From an uncultured Bacteroidales bacterium (lineage in GTDB: Bacteria; Bacteroidota; Bacteroidia; Bacteroidales; UBA932): a stretch of 64,000 bases of DNA. Positions 45,101 to 51,807 of the stretch are shown here, piece after piece; position 1 is the stretch's first letter; each line of letters opens with the position of its first letter. The position numbers and the translations under genes were made by a program. A model generated the notes under the pieces. The model was not told the origin of the DNA, did no database searches, and worked only from the letters and a program-made list of their open reading frames with translations. Location of the stretch: positions 1 to 64,000 of the forward strand of contig ONDF01000010.1 of NCBI GenBank assembly GCA_900316525.1, in the 5' to 3' direction.

Positions 45101-45755
45101 TTCCGTCGATGACAGAGACGGCGCCCGTCAGGTTGACCCGCTTCTGGGTACCATATCCGACGACCACCAGTTCGTCCAGGACGGCATTCTCGTTTTCCAT
45201 GAGAATGGTGATGGGCTGACGTTCCTTTCCGGTCACGGACACCTCCTGGTCGTCGAAGCCCAGGTAGGAGACCGTCAGGACGGCCGGCAGGGTAATCCCC
45301 GTCATGGTAAATGCGCCGTTTTCATCGGAAATGGCATAGGCGCCGGAAGCCTTGTCCACGAGCGACGCTCCGATGAGCGGCTCACCGGATTGGTCCAGGA
45401 CGACGCCGCGTAGGCTGGCCTTCCCGGGGGTGGAGGCGACGGCCTTGTGCCGAGTGACGGAGACCGTGTTTCCGTGAATGGCAAAGTCCAGGTCCTGTCC
45501 CTTGAAAATCTGAGAAAGCACCTCGGTCAGGGGCGCATCTTTGGCGGAAACAGAGACTCTCCGCTGCAAGTCCACATCGTCAGCGCTGATGACAATGGTG
45601 TAGTTGCCCTGTGACTGAAGTTGGGTCACAGCCTCCTGGACAGAAACATCTTTCAGGTTCAGTGTCACATTCTGCGCACCGAGCCACACCGGAAGCAGAA
45701 GAGCGACCGTCACCAGAATCGAGCGCAAGGAGCGCAAGAAATCAGATGGAAGCAT
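42138..45755 (-). CDS. SusC/RagA-type TonB-linked transporter with STN signalling domain
   Basis: 1205 aa. Signal peptide (SILVTVALLLPVWLGAQ), an STN domain at about 28-100 (NVTLNLKDVSVQEAVTQL, GQDLDFAIHGNTVSVTRH), carboxypeptidase-regulatory-like domain (SLRGVVLDQSGEPLIGASLV), the hinge VVVGYGTQKRVNLTGAVSVI, plug and barrel ending …FSLGVDITF. The STN domain contacts the FecR-type anti-sigma encoded upstream, so ligand uptake should switch on the ECF sigma factor (trans-envelope signalling). This distinguishes it from the other SusC in the window, which lacks STN. Confidence 0.96.
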   Translation of the reverse strand: MLPSDFLRSLRSILVTVALLLPVWLGAQNVTLNLKDVSVQEAVTQLQSQGNYTIVISADDVDLQRRVSVSAKDAPLTEVLSQIFKGQDLDFAIHGNTVSVTRHKAVASTPGKASLRGVVLDQSGEPLIGASLVDKASGAYAISDENGAFTMTGITLPAVLTVSYLGFDDQEVSVTGKERQPITILMENENAVLDELVVVGYGTQKRVNLTGAVSVIDGKQLNSRPVTNTAMAIQGADPSLVLTTSSGSIDGTNYSVNIRGKLSLNSGSPLILVDGIESSLTQVNPNDIESISVLKDASACAIYGAKASAGVILITTKSGAEGDAKITYNGRFSLSMNTTSTDFITNGYDYVTLTNDFYKTLKGYGAWTYSDEQLQMLYDRRNDVTENPERPWVIPDETRTYTYVYLGNFDWYNFIFNRTRPETEHNVTVRGGTNKVKYYASARYLYREGLFAGNAQDIFNNVSLRGKVDAKISSWLDYSTNISMERNKYDWGGFWEMDGSTGYVSQGIMWNVTQNVGPNYVPFNPDGTIAMVPGFMADATSPLMSGRGGVFMDGRNSNTNVNNYWTWTNRFTAHLAKGLNFVADYTYRRRDRRLNNRSLPTANSYDNVNARMYTGNGLTGGLFSNGSVYDFTREYRYYQDGSVINAYFAYDNTFGNHHTAATVGANFDDYHSSSLNVQQKGSLSDALSFINMANGEIEKASMSNSAYRTLGFFGRVNYDWKGRYLVELSGRYDGSSRFPKGHRWGFFPSASAGWRLSEEPFWENVKPYVSNAKIRLSYGTLGNQQVDNYYYWEELKTGLLSGYTFDGVTNAGYSYVDAPVSSGLTWETVISKNVGIDLGFFRNRLTLNADFFIRDTKDMLTAAMALPYVYGETAPQENAADLRTKGYELALSWKDNLVVAGKPLYYGVTATLGDFVTHITKFDNESKLLSENYVGKRLGDIWGYVTDGVFATDEEAAEYERSIESFSTVNKGINGQAAPWNHLMAGDIKYVDLGGNVQYDEAGNVISNTPDGKINTGDNTLKNPGDRRVIGNSLPRYNYALKGEFSWAGFDLSVFFQGVGKLSWMPNGNCIYFWGPYSYHRPTFIPKDFVSKCWSDEPGADNSKAIFPRQRGRIATTSNLVTSDYYLQNAAYLRLKNITIGYTLPIKSGVFSKARLYFSGENLFYLSPLKKATKYIDPEVATSSISEDCTYPYSKTFSLGVDITF

Positions 45756-45800
45756 TACAGTTAGTTTTAAGTTTACTTTATTTGAATGATGATTGTTTCT

Positions 45801-46784
45801 TTATTTGCCATACATATAGACGACCCCTCCTGACTGTACGATGCGCAGATTCCCGTTGGCGGAGAGCAGGCGTAGAATATCGTCCAGGGATTCATGGTTG
45901 GTGAAGAAAGCGAGGAACCGGCGGGAGACGATGGACGGGTCGGCGATCACGATCTCGGTGCCGAAAGAGCGTTCCAAATCGGCCGCGATGTCGCACAAGG
46001 GGACATTGAAGAAACTGAAAGACCGGTTTTCCGAAAAGACGTGAAAGCTCTCCGAGGAGATCTTTCCCAGGGTCACATCACCCGCCTGACGGTCATACTG
46101 GGCGATGTCGCCCGGGGTCAGCCAGACTTCGCGAACCCCATTATCCGAGTGGATGTCCATACTGACCGATCCTTCCAGCAACATCATCTCCACCATGGTG
46201 TTGTTCCGGTACGACTTGAAATTGAAGGTCGTTCCATGAACACGGACGTCAATGTCCCCGGATTGGATGATGAAGGGATGCTCCGGATCCTTGGCCACTT
46301 TCGCCGTCACCTTGCCGTCCAGGAAGATGCGGCGTTCCGTTCCGGTGAAGGTTTCCGGCCAGGTGACCCGTGATTCCGCCCCCAGGGAGAGAAGAGTGCC
46401 GTCCGGGAGCGTGAGTTCCCGCGTCTGCGCGGTCGGAACACTCAATTCCTTCCAGGCGACGGGAGCGGGTTCCTTGTGAAGATGATACCCGACCTGAAGC
46501 GCCGCGGGGATGGCCAGGAGCAAGGCGACCACAGCCGCCGCCTGCCAGACAAACCTTCGGGAAATCCGGCGGGAAGAGATCCCCAACCGGGCCCGGGTGG
46601 CCGACAGGGACTGCCGGGCGGCGTCTTCTTTCCCGATGCGAAAACTGTCAAAGGCCCCTTCCAGCAGGTCCTGGACCTCCGGGTCGTCCATATGGTCCGA
46701 CAGGAAGAATTGGACTTCCAGATTTTCCTCTTCGGAAAGCTTTCCGTCCAGATAATCTTGCAGGGTATTGATGTCGATGTCCAA
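45801..46784 (-). CDS. FecR-type anti-sigma factor
   Basis: 327 aa. A cytoplasmic N-terminal region of about 80 residues (LQDYLDGKLSEEENLEVQFF) that holds the sigma factor, one membrane helix at about 83-102 (VWQAAAVVALLLAIPAAL), and a periplasmic FecR domain (TRELTLPDGTLLSLGAESRV, FIIQSGDIDVRVHGTTFNF) with the DUF4974-like C-terminal domain (FNVPLCDIAADLERSFGTEI). It relays the signal from the STN domain of the adjacent SusC to the sigma factor encoded 77 bases upstream. Confidence 0.95.
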   Translation of the reverse strand: MDIDINTLQDYLDGKLSEEENLEVQFFLSDHMDDPEVQDLLEGAFDSFRIGKEDAARQSLSATRARLGISSRRISRRFVWQAAAVVALLLAIPAALQVGYHLHKEPAPVAWKELSVPTAQTRELTLPDGTLLSLGAESRVTWPETFTGTERRIFLDGKVTAKVAKDPEHPFIIQSGDIDVRVHGTTFNFKSYRNNTMVEMMLLEGSVSMDIHSDNGVREVWLTPGDIAQYDRQAGDVTLGKISSESFHVFSENRSFSFFNVPLCDIAADLERSFGTEIVIADPSIVSRRFLAFFTNHESLDDILRLLSANGNLRIVQSGGVVYMYGK

Positions 46785-46861
46785 TGCTGGCTATAGTTAA
46801 GGTGTTCGTTATATAAAGAACGAACGAAACGGGGAGGATGCGTAATGTTGAAGGGAAAAAA

Positions 46862-47413
46862 TCAGTTCCCGTGCATGCGGAGATCCTGCAAGGCCAGTTG
46901 GATATGCTTTTCCACCGTACGGACACTCAGTCCCAGCAAGTGGGCGATCTCGTCATTGGAGAGCGAGCAAAAGCGGCTCATCTTGAACACCTCCCGGCGC
47001 TGGGGAGGCATTTCTTCGACGGCTTTGAGAATGCGGAACCGCGCTTCCTTGAATTCGGCCAGGTGCTCCGCCCGCTCGGGCGCGGACTTCTCGGGAAGGA
47101 CGGCGGTACTGGACATCAGCAGGTGCCGCTTGGAACGAAAGACATCCACTGCACTGTTCCTCGCCAGGACGAGCAGATAGTTTTTGAGGGACAGGCTCTC
47201 ATCCAGCCGGTCCCGGTACAGCCACACCTTCATAAAGACCATCTGGGAAAGGTCTTCCGCCAGGGTATCGTCCTTGACGAGGGCCTGAATGAACCGATGG
47301 ACCTGGGGATAATACCGGAGGAAGACGGCGTCGAAGGCACGGCCATCTCCCTTCTTGACGAAAGCGATCAGCTCACTGTCAGATAATTGATCGTATGCTC
47401 GCTTGGTCTTCAA
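46862..47413 (-). CDS. ECF RNA polymerase sigma-70 factor
   Basis: 183 aa. Sigma-2 region (GDGRAFDAVFLRYYPQVHRF, DDTLAEDLSQMVFMKVW) and sigma-4 region with helix-turn-helix (LPPQRREVFKMSRFCSLSN-like; DEIAHLLGLSVRTVEKHIQ). It belongs to the Bacteroidota-specific ECF group that works with FecR and SusC. No ATG fits the N terminus; TTG at 47413 gives a complete sigma-2 domain and lies about 35 bases after a -7 element. It should direct transcription of the downstream operon. Confidence 0.93.
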   Translation of the reverse strand: MKTKRAYDQLSDSELIAFVKKGDGRAFDAVFLRYYPQVHRFIQALVKDDTLAEDLSQMVFMKVWLYRDRLDESLSLKNYLLVLARNSAVDVFRSKRHLLMSSTAVLPEKSAPERAEHLAEFKEARFRILKAVEEMPPQRREVFKMSRFCSLSNDEIAHLLGLSVRTVEKHIQLALQDLRMHGN

Positions 47414-47447
47414 GGAAAACCTGAAGTATTCTTGCAGAATACCAGAG

Positions 47448-47455
47448 CAAATATA
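47448..47455 (-). promoter_or_regulatory. -7 element of the ECF sigma/PUL operon
   Basis: TATATTTG on the minus strand upstream of the sigma gene. The 47456-47489 gap also holds a short hairpin (AGGC…GCCT) followed by eight T on the minus strand, a weak terminator for the deformylase gene. Confidence 0.65.
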
Positions 47456-47489
47456 ACGAAAAAAAACGGAATACTAGGCAGGGAAAGGC

Positions 47490-48170
47490 CTACTGCAACG
47501 GCCACCAATCGGGCTTGGAATAGTCGAAAGCGCGCCGCTCCGCCTCCCAGGCAGTGGAGACATAGACCGTATCGGCCCGGTCGATGTAAAGGCGGCCGTC
47601 CAGGTGGTCGCACTCGTGCTGGAAGATGACGGCGGTGTAGCCATGGACCGTATCGCGCTTGGGTTCAAGCGTTTCCGGATGGACATACGAGACGATGACG
47701 TCCGTGTAACGCGGGACGAGGCCGCGCATGGGCGGGACGGACAGGCAGCCTTCCGGCCCCTTGCCGATGCTCCCGAAGAGACTGTCGATGCGGACGTTCA
47801 GGTAACACTCGAACGGACCGCCCTCCTTGTCCAGCCGCTGCAGCCAGATGATGCGCTTGCCGATGCCCACCTGCGGCCCGGCGATGCCCACGCCGTCGTG
47901 CTGCGGCGCCCGCACGGTGGCCAGCATCTTGGCCATCAGGGTCTTGAGATCCTTGGACTTGAGTTCGGCCTTAGTGAAATCCACGCACGGCGTGCGGAGA
48001 ATCGCGCTGTCCTCCGGCCACACGGTCACGTACATCACGGAATCGGACTGGCGGATGATCAGGCGCTCTTCCTTCGTGAACGCCTTCGGGCGGTTGAAGG
48101 CCAGGAACACGGCTATCAGGATCAACAGCGGGAAGAGATACCGGTTGATCTGTTTCATCGTCATTTTCAT
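47490..48170 (-). CDS. def: Peptide deformylase with N-terminal membrane anchor or signal peptide
   Basis: 226 aa. The three deformylase motifs are intact: motif 1 GVGIAGPQVGIG (GxGxAAxQ-like, with G-P in place of A-x), motif 2 EGCLSVP with the zinc Cys, motif 3 QHECDHLDG with the two zinc His and catalytic Glu. Unlike ordinary cytoplasmic deformylases it begins with KQINRYLFPLLILIAVFLAF, a strong hydrophobic helix, so the catalytic domain may lie in the periplasm or be membrane-tethered. The start ATG 48170 overlaps the radA stop as ATGA. Whether it is the main deformylase of the cell cannot be judged from this window. Confidence 0.88.
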   Translation of the reverse strand: MKMTMKQINRYLFPLLILIAVFLAFNRPKAFTKEERLIIRQSDSVMYVTVWPEDSAILRTPCVDFTKAELKSKDLKTLMAKMLATVRAPQHDGVGIAGPQVGIGKRIIWLQRLDKEGGPFECYLNVRIDSLFGSIGKGPEGCLSVPPMRGLVPRYTDVIVSYVHPETLEPKRDTVHGYTAVIFQHECDHLDGRLYIDRADTVYVSTAWEAERRAFDYSKPDWWPLQ

Positions 48171-49537
48171 CGGAACAGGGATTTGACGAGGGCGGGAATG
48201 TCGGCCACTTTCACGACCTCGATGCCCTCGGGCTTGCGGTCGAAGCGGGTGTAGGACGAGACGAAGATGCGCTTGAAGCCCAGCCGGGCGGCCTCCACGG
48301 CGCGGCGCTCGGCCTGGGAGACCGGCCGGATCTCGCCGCTCAGGCCCACCTCGCCGGCGAAGCACACATCGTTCGGAATGGCGTAGTCGAAGTTGGAGGA
48401 GAGGACGGCCACCACGACCGCGAGGTCGCAGGCCGGGTCCGTGATGCGCAGGCCGCCGGCCATGTTCAGGAACACGTCCTTCTGGCTGAGCTTGAAGCCG
48501 GCGCGGCGCTCGAGCACGGCGAGGAGCATGTTCAGCCGGCGGACGTCGAAGCCCGTCGCGCTGCGCTGCGCCGTGCCGTACACGGCCGACGACACCAGCG
48601 CCTGCACCTCGAACATGAAGGGCCGGTTGCCGTCCAGCATCGCGCTCACGGCGGTGCCGCTGAGCCCGTCCTCATGCTGGGGGATGAGGAGTTCGGAAGG
48701 GTTCGCCACCTGGCGGAGGCCCGCGCCGGTCATCTCGAACACGGCGAGCTCCGCCGTGGAACCGAAGCGGTTCTTGATGCTCCGCAGGACGCGGTAAGGG
48801 CCGCGGTTCTCGCCCTCGAACTGCAGGACCACATCGACGATGTGTTCCAGCACCTTAGGGCCCGCGATGGCGCCTTCCTTGGTGATATGGCCGATGAGGA
48901 TGACCGGGATGCCGCTGCCCTTCGCGAAGCGGAGCAGCGCGGAGGCGACCTCCTTGACCTGCGTCACGGAGCCGGCGGTGGATTCCACGTTCTGGCAGTA
49001 CATCGTCTGGACGGAGTCCACGATGACGAGGTCCGGGGCCGCCTCCTCCGCCTCGGCGATGATGTTGTCCATCAGCGTTTCGCTGTAAATCAAGCAGTTG
49101 GAGGCGTCGCCACCCAGACGGTCCGCCCGCATCTTCACCTGCTTGACGCTTTCCTCGCCCGTGACATAGAGGACTTTCAGGGACGGGCAGCTGAGGGGAA
49201 TCTGGAGGGAAAGCGTGGACTTGCCGATGCCGGGCTCGCCGCCCATCAGCACCAGGGAGCCCTTCACGATGCCGCCGCCGAGGAGGCGGTCCACCTCGGC
49301 GCTGCCGAGGGACACGCGGTCCTCCGCGGTCGTGGAAACGTCCTTCAGGGGCATCGGCTTGCGCCCGGCGCCGGGAACGGACACCGCGAGCGGCCGCTTC
49401 CCCGTCACCACTTCCTTCTCCACCATCGTATTCCACTCCCCGCAGGCGGGGCACTTGCCCATCCACTTGGAGTATTCGTTGCCGCAGTTCGAGCAGAACC
49501 ACACGGTCTTCGATTTCGTCGTTCCTTTCACAGCCAT
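48167..49537 (-). CDS. radA: DNA repair protein RadA
   Basis: A hexameric helicase that drives branch migration in recombination, 456 aa. N-terminal zinc finger WFCSNCGNEYSKWMGKCPAC, RecA-like ATPase with Walker A MGGEPGIGKSTLSLQIP and Walker B LVIVDSVQT, the RadA-specific KNRFGS motif, and a Lon-protease-like C-terminal domain (AVVVAVLSSNFDYAIP, FAGEVGLSGEIRPV). I start it at ATG 49537 (MAVKGTTKSK); the upstream in-frame codons lie next to a terminator hairpin. Confidence 0.96.
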   Translation of the reverse strand: MAVKGTTKSKTVWFCSNCGNEYSKWMGKCPACGEWNTMVEKEVVTGKRPLAVSVPGAGRKPMPLKDVSTTAEDRVSLGSAEVDRLLGGGIVKGSLVLMGGEPGIGKSTLSLQIPLSCPSLKVLYVTGEESVKQVKMRADRLGGDASNCLIYSETLMDNIIAEAEEAAPDLVIVDSVQTMYCQNVESTAGSVTQVKEVASALLRFAKGSGIPVILIGHITKEGAIAGPKVLEHIVDVVLQFEGENRGPYRVLRSIKNRFGSTAELAVFEMTGAGLRQVANPSELLIPQHEDGLSGTAVSAMLDGNRPFMFEVQALVSSAVYGTAQRSATGFDVRRLNMLLAVLERRAGFKLSQKDVFLNMAGGLRITDPACDLAVVVAVLSSNFDYAIPNDVCFAGEVGLSGEIRPVSQAERRAVEAARLGFKRIFVSSYTRFDRKPEGIEVVKVADIPALVKSLFR

Positions 49538-49565
49538 ATCCGTCGTCTTTCGTTCCGCTAAGATA

Positions 49566-49602
49566 CAAAAAAAAGATATTGTTCCATCTCGGGACAATAT
49601 CT
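49566..49602 (-). terminator. Rho-independent terminator for the small Ala-rich lipoprotein gene
   Basis: Minus strand: AGATATTGTCCC (49602-49591), loop, GGAACAATATCT (49585-49574) with one G-T pair, then eight T at 49573-49566. It separates the 49627 gene from radA. Confidence 0.85.
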
Positions 49603-49626
49603 CATCGCAATGATTGCAGGTTTCGC

Positions 49627-49842
49627 TTACTCGGCGACGACCTGGTTGGCGGCGGCAACGACGGAGTCGGCGGCGGCGGCGACGGTGGTGTCGACAGCCT
49701 CGGCGGCTTCCTTGACCTCCTCGGCGGCAGCCTCGACGGCAGCCTCAGCCTCGGACTCGGCCTTCTTGGAATTGTTGTTTCCGCAAGCGGCGGCGCAGAT
49801 CATCATCGCGATGACGGCGGCGGACATAAATACCTTTTTCAT
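49627..49842 (-). CDS. Small Ala/Glu-rich lipoprotein
   Basis: 71 aa. Lipoprotein signal MKKVFMSAAVIAMMICAAAC (Cys20) followed by GNNNSKKAESEAEAAVEAAA and more Ala/Glu/Val repeats, predicted to form one long helix. It has its own -7 element (49889-49896) and terminator (49566-49602), so it is a single-gene unit, perhaps an abundant structural lipoprotein in the manner of Lpp. Function not known; the expression signals are the best evidence that it is real. Confidence 0.85.
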   Translation of the reverse strand: MKKVFMSAAVIAMMICAAACGNNNSKKAESEAEAAVEAAAEEVKEAAEAVDTTVAAAADSVVAAANQVVAE

Positions 49843-49888
49843 GGTTGCAAGTTTTTACTAACTAGTTAAACAAAACACTTTCGGGTGG

Positions 49889-49896
49889 CAAAGGTA
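49889..49896 (-). promoter_or_regulatory. -7 element of the small lipoprotein gene
   Basis: TACCTTTG on the minus strand with a leader of about 40 bases before the ATG at 49842. Confidence 0.7.
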
Positions 49897-49969
49897 CACC
49901 CGATTCTTGAAACAAGCAAGAATTTTTTAAAATATTTATAATTTGGGGATATTACAATTTCATTACAGT

Positions 49970-50464
49970 CTACCGCCGATTCAGCTCGAAGACCTCCATG
50001 TCATGTACTTTTCCGCTATCAATATGAAAGCGGAGAGCCGTCCGGAAAACGTGCCAGCCCTGGTTACCACAGGCCCCAGGGTTGATATACAGGACTTTTT
50101 CGGCCTTATCATCCATAACCTTCAGGATGTGGGAATGCCCGCAGACGAAGATATCGGGCCGATGCTGCCGGATGAGCGCCCGCGCCTCGGGATAATAGTG
50201 GCCGGGCGATCCGCCGATGTGGGTCATCAGCACCTTGACCCCTTCGCATTCCCAGCAGCGGAACAGCGGGCACCGGTCCAGCAGCCGCCGGTCGTCGCAA
50301 TTGCCGATGACGCCCTTCAGCGGCTTGAACGCCGCGATCTCCGTCTCCAGGTCCAGCCCGCCCCCGAAGTCCCCGGCGTGCCAGATCTCGTCGACATCCT
50401 GCAGGAACTCCCTGAATTCGGGGGAGAACACCCCGTGCGTATCCGATATGAGGCCGATATACAT
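49970..50464 (-). CDS. Metallophosphoesterase, YfcE/MJ0936 family
   Basis: 164 aa calcineurin-like phosphodiesterase. Metal motifs in order: GLISDTHG, IWHAGDFGG, VIGNCDDRRL, VLMTHIGGSPGHY and FVCGHSHILKV. Small enzymes of this family hydrolyse phosphodiester model compounds and cyclic nucleotides; the cellular substrate is usually unknown. Nine bases downstream of rsmE in the same operon, probably the last gene of the unit that begins at 55664. Confidence 0.93.
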   Translation of the reverse strand: MYIGLISDTHGVFSPEFREFLQDVDEIWHAGDFGGGLDLETEIAAFKPLKGVIGNCDDRRLLDRCPLFRCWECEGVKVLMTHIGGSPGHYYPEARALIRQHRPDIFVCGHSHILKVMDDKAEKVLYINPGACGNQGWHVFRTALRFHIDSGKVHDMEVFELNRR

Positions 50465-50473
50465 AGAACAGCG

Positions 50474-51205
50474 CTACTCGAAGTGCAGGTACACCGCCGC
50501 GGCCGCCAGGACCGCGGCGGTTTCCGTCCGGAGACGGGAGGCGCCGAGGTGGACGGGAATGTAGCCGTGCTCCACGGCCAGGCGCGCTTCTTCCGGGGAG
50601 AAATCCCCTTCCGGGCCGATGAGAATGGTGATATCGTTGCCTTCGTAAGTTTTCAACGCCTCTTGGATGGAGATGCGCTTGGTGTCGCCTTCGAAGCAGT
50701 AGGCGATGAGTTTGAGAGATTCCTTCGCCTGCTCCGCAGGCTCGGAATGACAAATGAAATCTTTGACGGAAACGGGCTCCGCGATTTCGGGGATGCGGGA
50801 TTTGAGGGACTGCTTGGTGGCGGAGAGGGCGATGCGAAGGGCGCGGTCGGTCTTGTAGACCTTGCGCTCGGAGCGCTCGCCAATCGTGGGCACGATGCGG
50901 TCCACGCCGATTTCCGTGGCCTTTTCCACGAACCATTCGAAGCGGTCGTTGTTCTTGGTGGGGCAGCAGGCGACAGTGAGCCGGTAGGGGTGGCCGCCCC
51001 AGCCGGGGAAGGCCTCGAGCACCTCGGCCTCGGCCCCCTTGGGGTTGTCATCGACCAGTCGGCAGCGGAACATCGACCCGAGACCGTCGATCACGTGAAT
51101 CTCGTCGCCGGCGCGGTGCCGCAGCACGCGGCAGCAGTGGCCGGACTCGTCGGCATCCAGCCGGCAGAAGCGGCCGTCGGCCTCGTATGCGTAGAACAGT
51201 TCCAT
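50474..51205 (-). CDS. rsmE: 16S rRNA (uracil1498-N3)-methyltransferase
   Basis: Methylates U1498 of 16S rRNA using SAM; SPOUT fold. 243 aa: N-terminal PUA-like domain (HCCRVLRHRAGDEIHVIDGL), FEWFVEKATEIGVDRIVP, the RSERKV pair and the knot motif ITILIGPEGDFSPEEARLA followed by VHLGASRLRTETAAV. At about residues 152-163 the segment CHSEPAEQAKESL comes from a palindromic repeat (50717-50752) inserted in frame between SVKDFI and KLIAYC. Its ATG overlaps the tsaC stop by one base. Confidence 0.94.
   Translation of the reverse strand: MELFYAYEADGRFCRLDADESGHCCRVLRHRAGDEIHVIDGLGSMFRCRLVDDNPKGAEAEVLEAFPGWGGHPYRLTVACCPTKNNDRFEWFVEKATEIGVDRIVPTIGERSERKVYKTDRALRIALSATKQSLKSRIPEIAEPVSVKDFICHSEPAEQAKESLKLIAYCFEGDTKRISIQEALKTYEGNDITILIGPEGDFSPEEARLAVEHGYIPVHLGASRLRTETAAVLAAAAVYLHFE
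50717..50752. repeat. Palindromic repeat copy inside rsmE coding sequence
   Basis: Outer arms AGATTCCTTCG and CTCGGAATGACA enclose a perfect core stem CCTGC-TCC-GCAGG. Read in frame on the coding strand as CHSEPAEQAKES. Confidence 0.85.
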
Positions 51206-51807
51206 TACATCCGGATGATCTCCATCTCGCCGTCCATGCCGACCTTGATGATCTGGGAGGCCTTGCCGGTGGAGTCGGTGTCGATGGAGGGCGGGACGAC
51301 GAAGTCGACGGCGTCCTTGATCTCCTGGGGGATTTCGCTGAAGCGGGCGGGGGTGGGCTCGCCGGAGATGTTCGCGGAGGTCGACACCACCGGGCGGCCG
51401 AGCTTGAAGGCGAGGTCGCGGCAGAAGTCGAACAGCGGGATGCGCATCCCCACGGAGCCGTCCTCGGCGACGGCGTTCCAGGCGAGATGCCAGCGGTCGC
51501 CGGGCTCCCCTTCCACGCCGGCCTGCGCGTCCGGATAGATGATTGTCATCGGCTTGTCATTGACCTCCACGAGTTCCACCGCCATGGACGGGACCTGCCG
51601 CACGTACTTGGCGACCATGTCCAGGTCGGAGGCGAGGAGGACCAGCGACTTGGCCTCGCTCCGCCGCTTGATGGCATAGATCTTCGCCACGGCCTCGGGG
51701 TTCGTGGCGTCGCAGCCCAGGCCCCAGACGGTGTCGGTGGGATACAAGATCGTGCCGCCGGCCCGGAGGGTCTTCAGGGCCTCGGCAAGGACTTCATCGC
51801 GTTTCAT
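51205..51807 (-). CDS. tsaC: L-threonylcarbamoyladenylate synthase (Sua5/YciO/YrdC family)
   Basis: Makes threonylcarbamoyl-AMP for the t6A37 modification of tRNA. 200 aa from ATG 51807 (MKRDEVLAEALKTLRAGGTI). Family motifs: ILYPTDTVWGLGCDATN, AIKRRSEAKSLVLLA, GSVGMRIPLFDFCRDLA and RPVVSTSANISGEPTP. The short length matches TsaC rather than the longer Sua5. It overlaps the upstream gene by 14 bases and rsmE by one base. Confidence 0.93.
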   Translation of the reverse strand: MKRDEVLAEALKTLRAGGTILYPTDTVWGLGCDATNPEAVAKIYAIKRRSEAKSLVLLASDLDMVAKYVRQVPSMAVELVEVNDKPMTIIYPDAQAGVEGEPGDRWHLAWNAVAEDGSVGMRIPLFDFCRDLAFKLGRPVVSTSANISGEPTPARFSEIPQEIKDAVDFVVPPSIDTDSTGKASQIIKVGMDGEMEIIRM

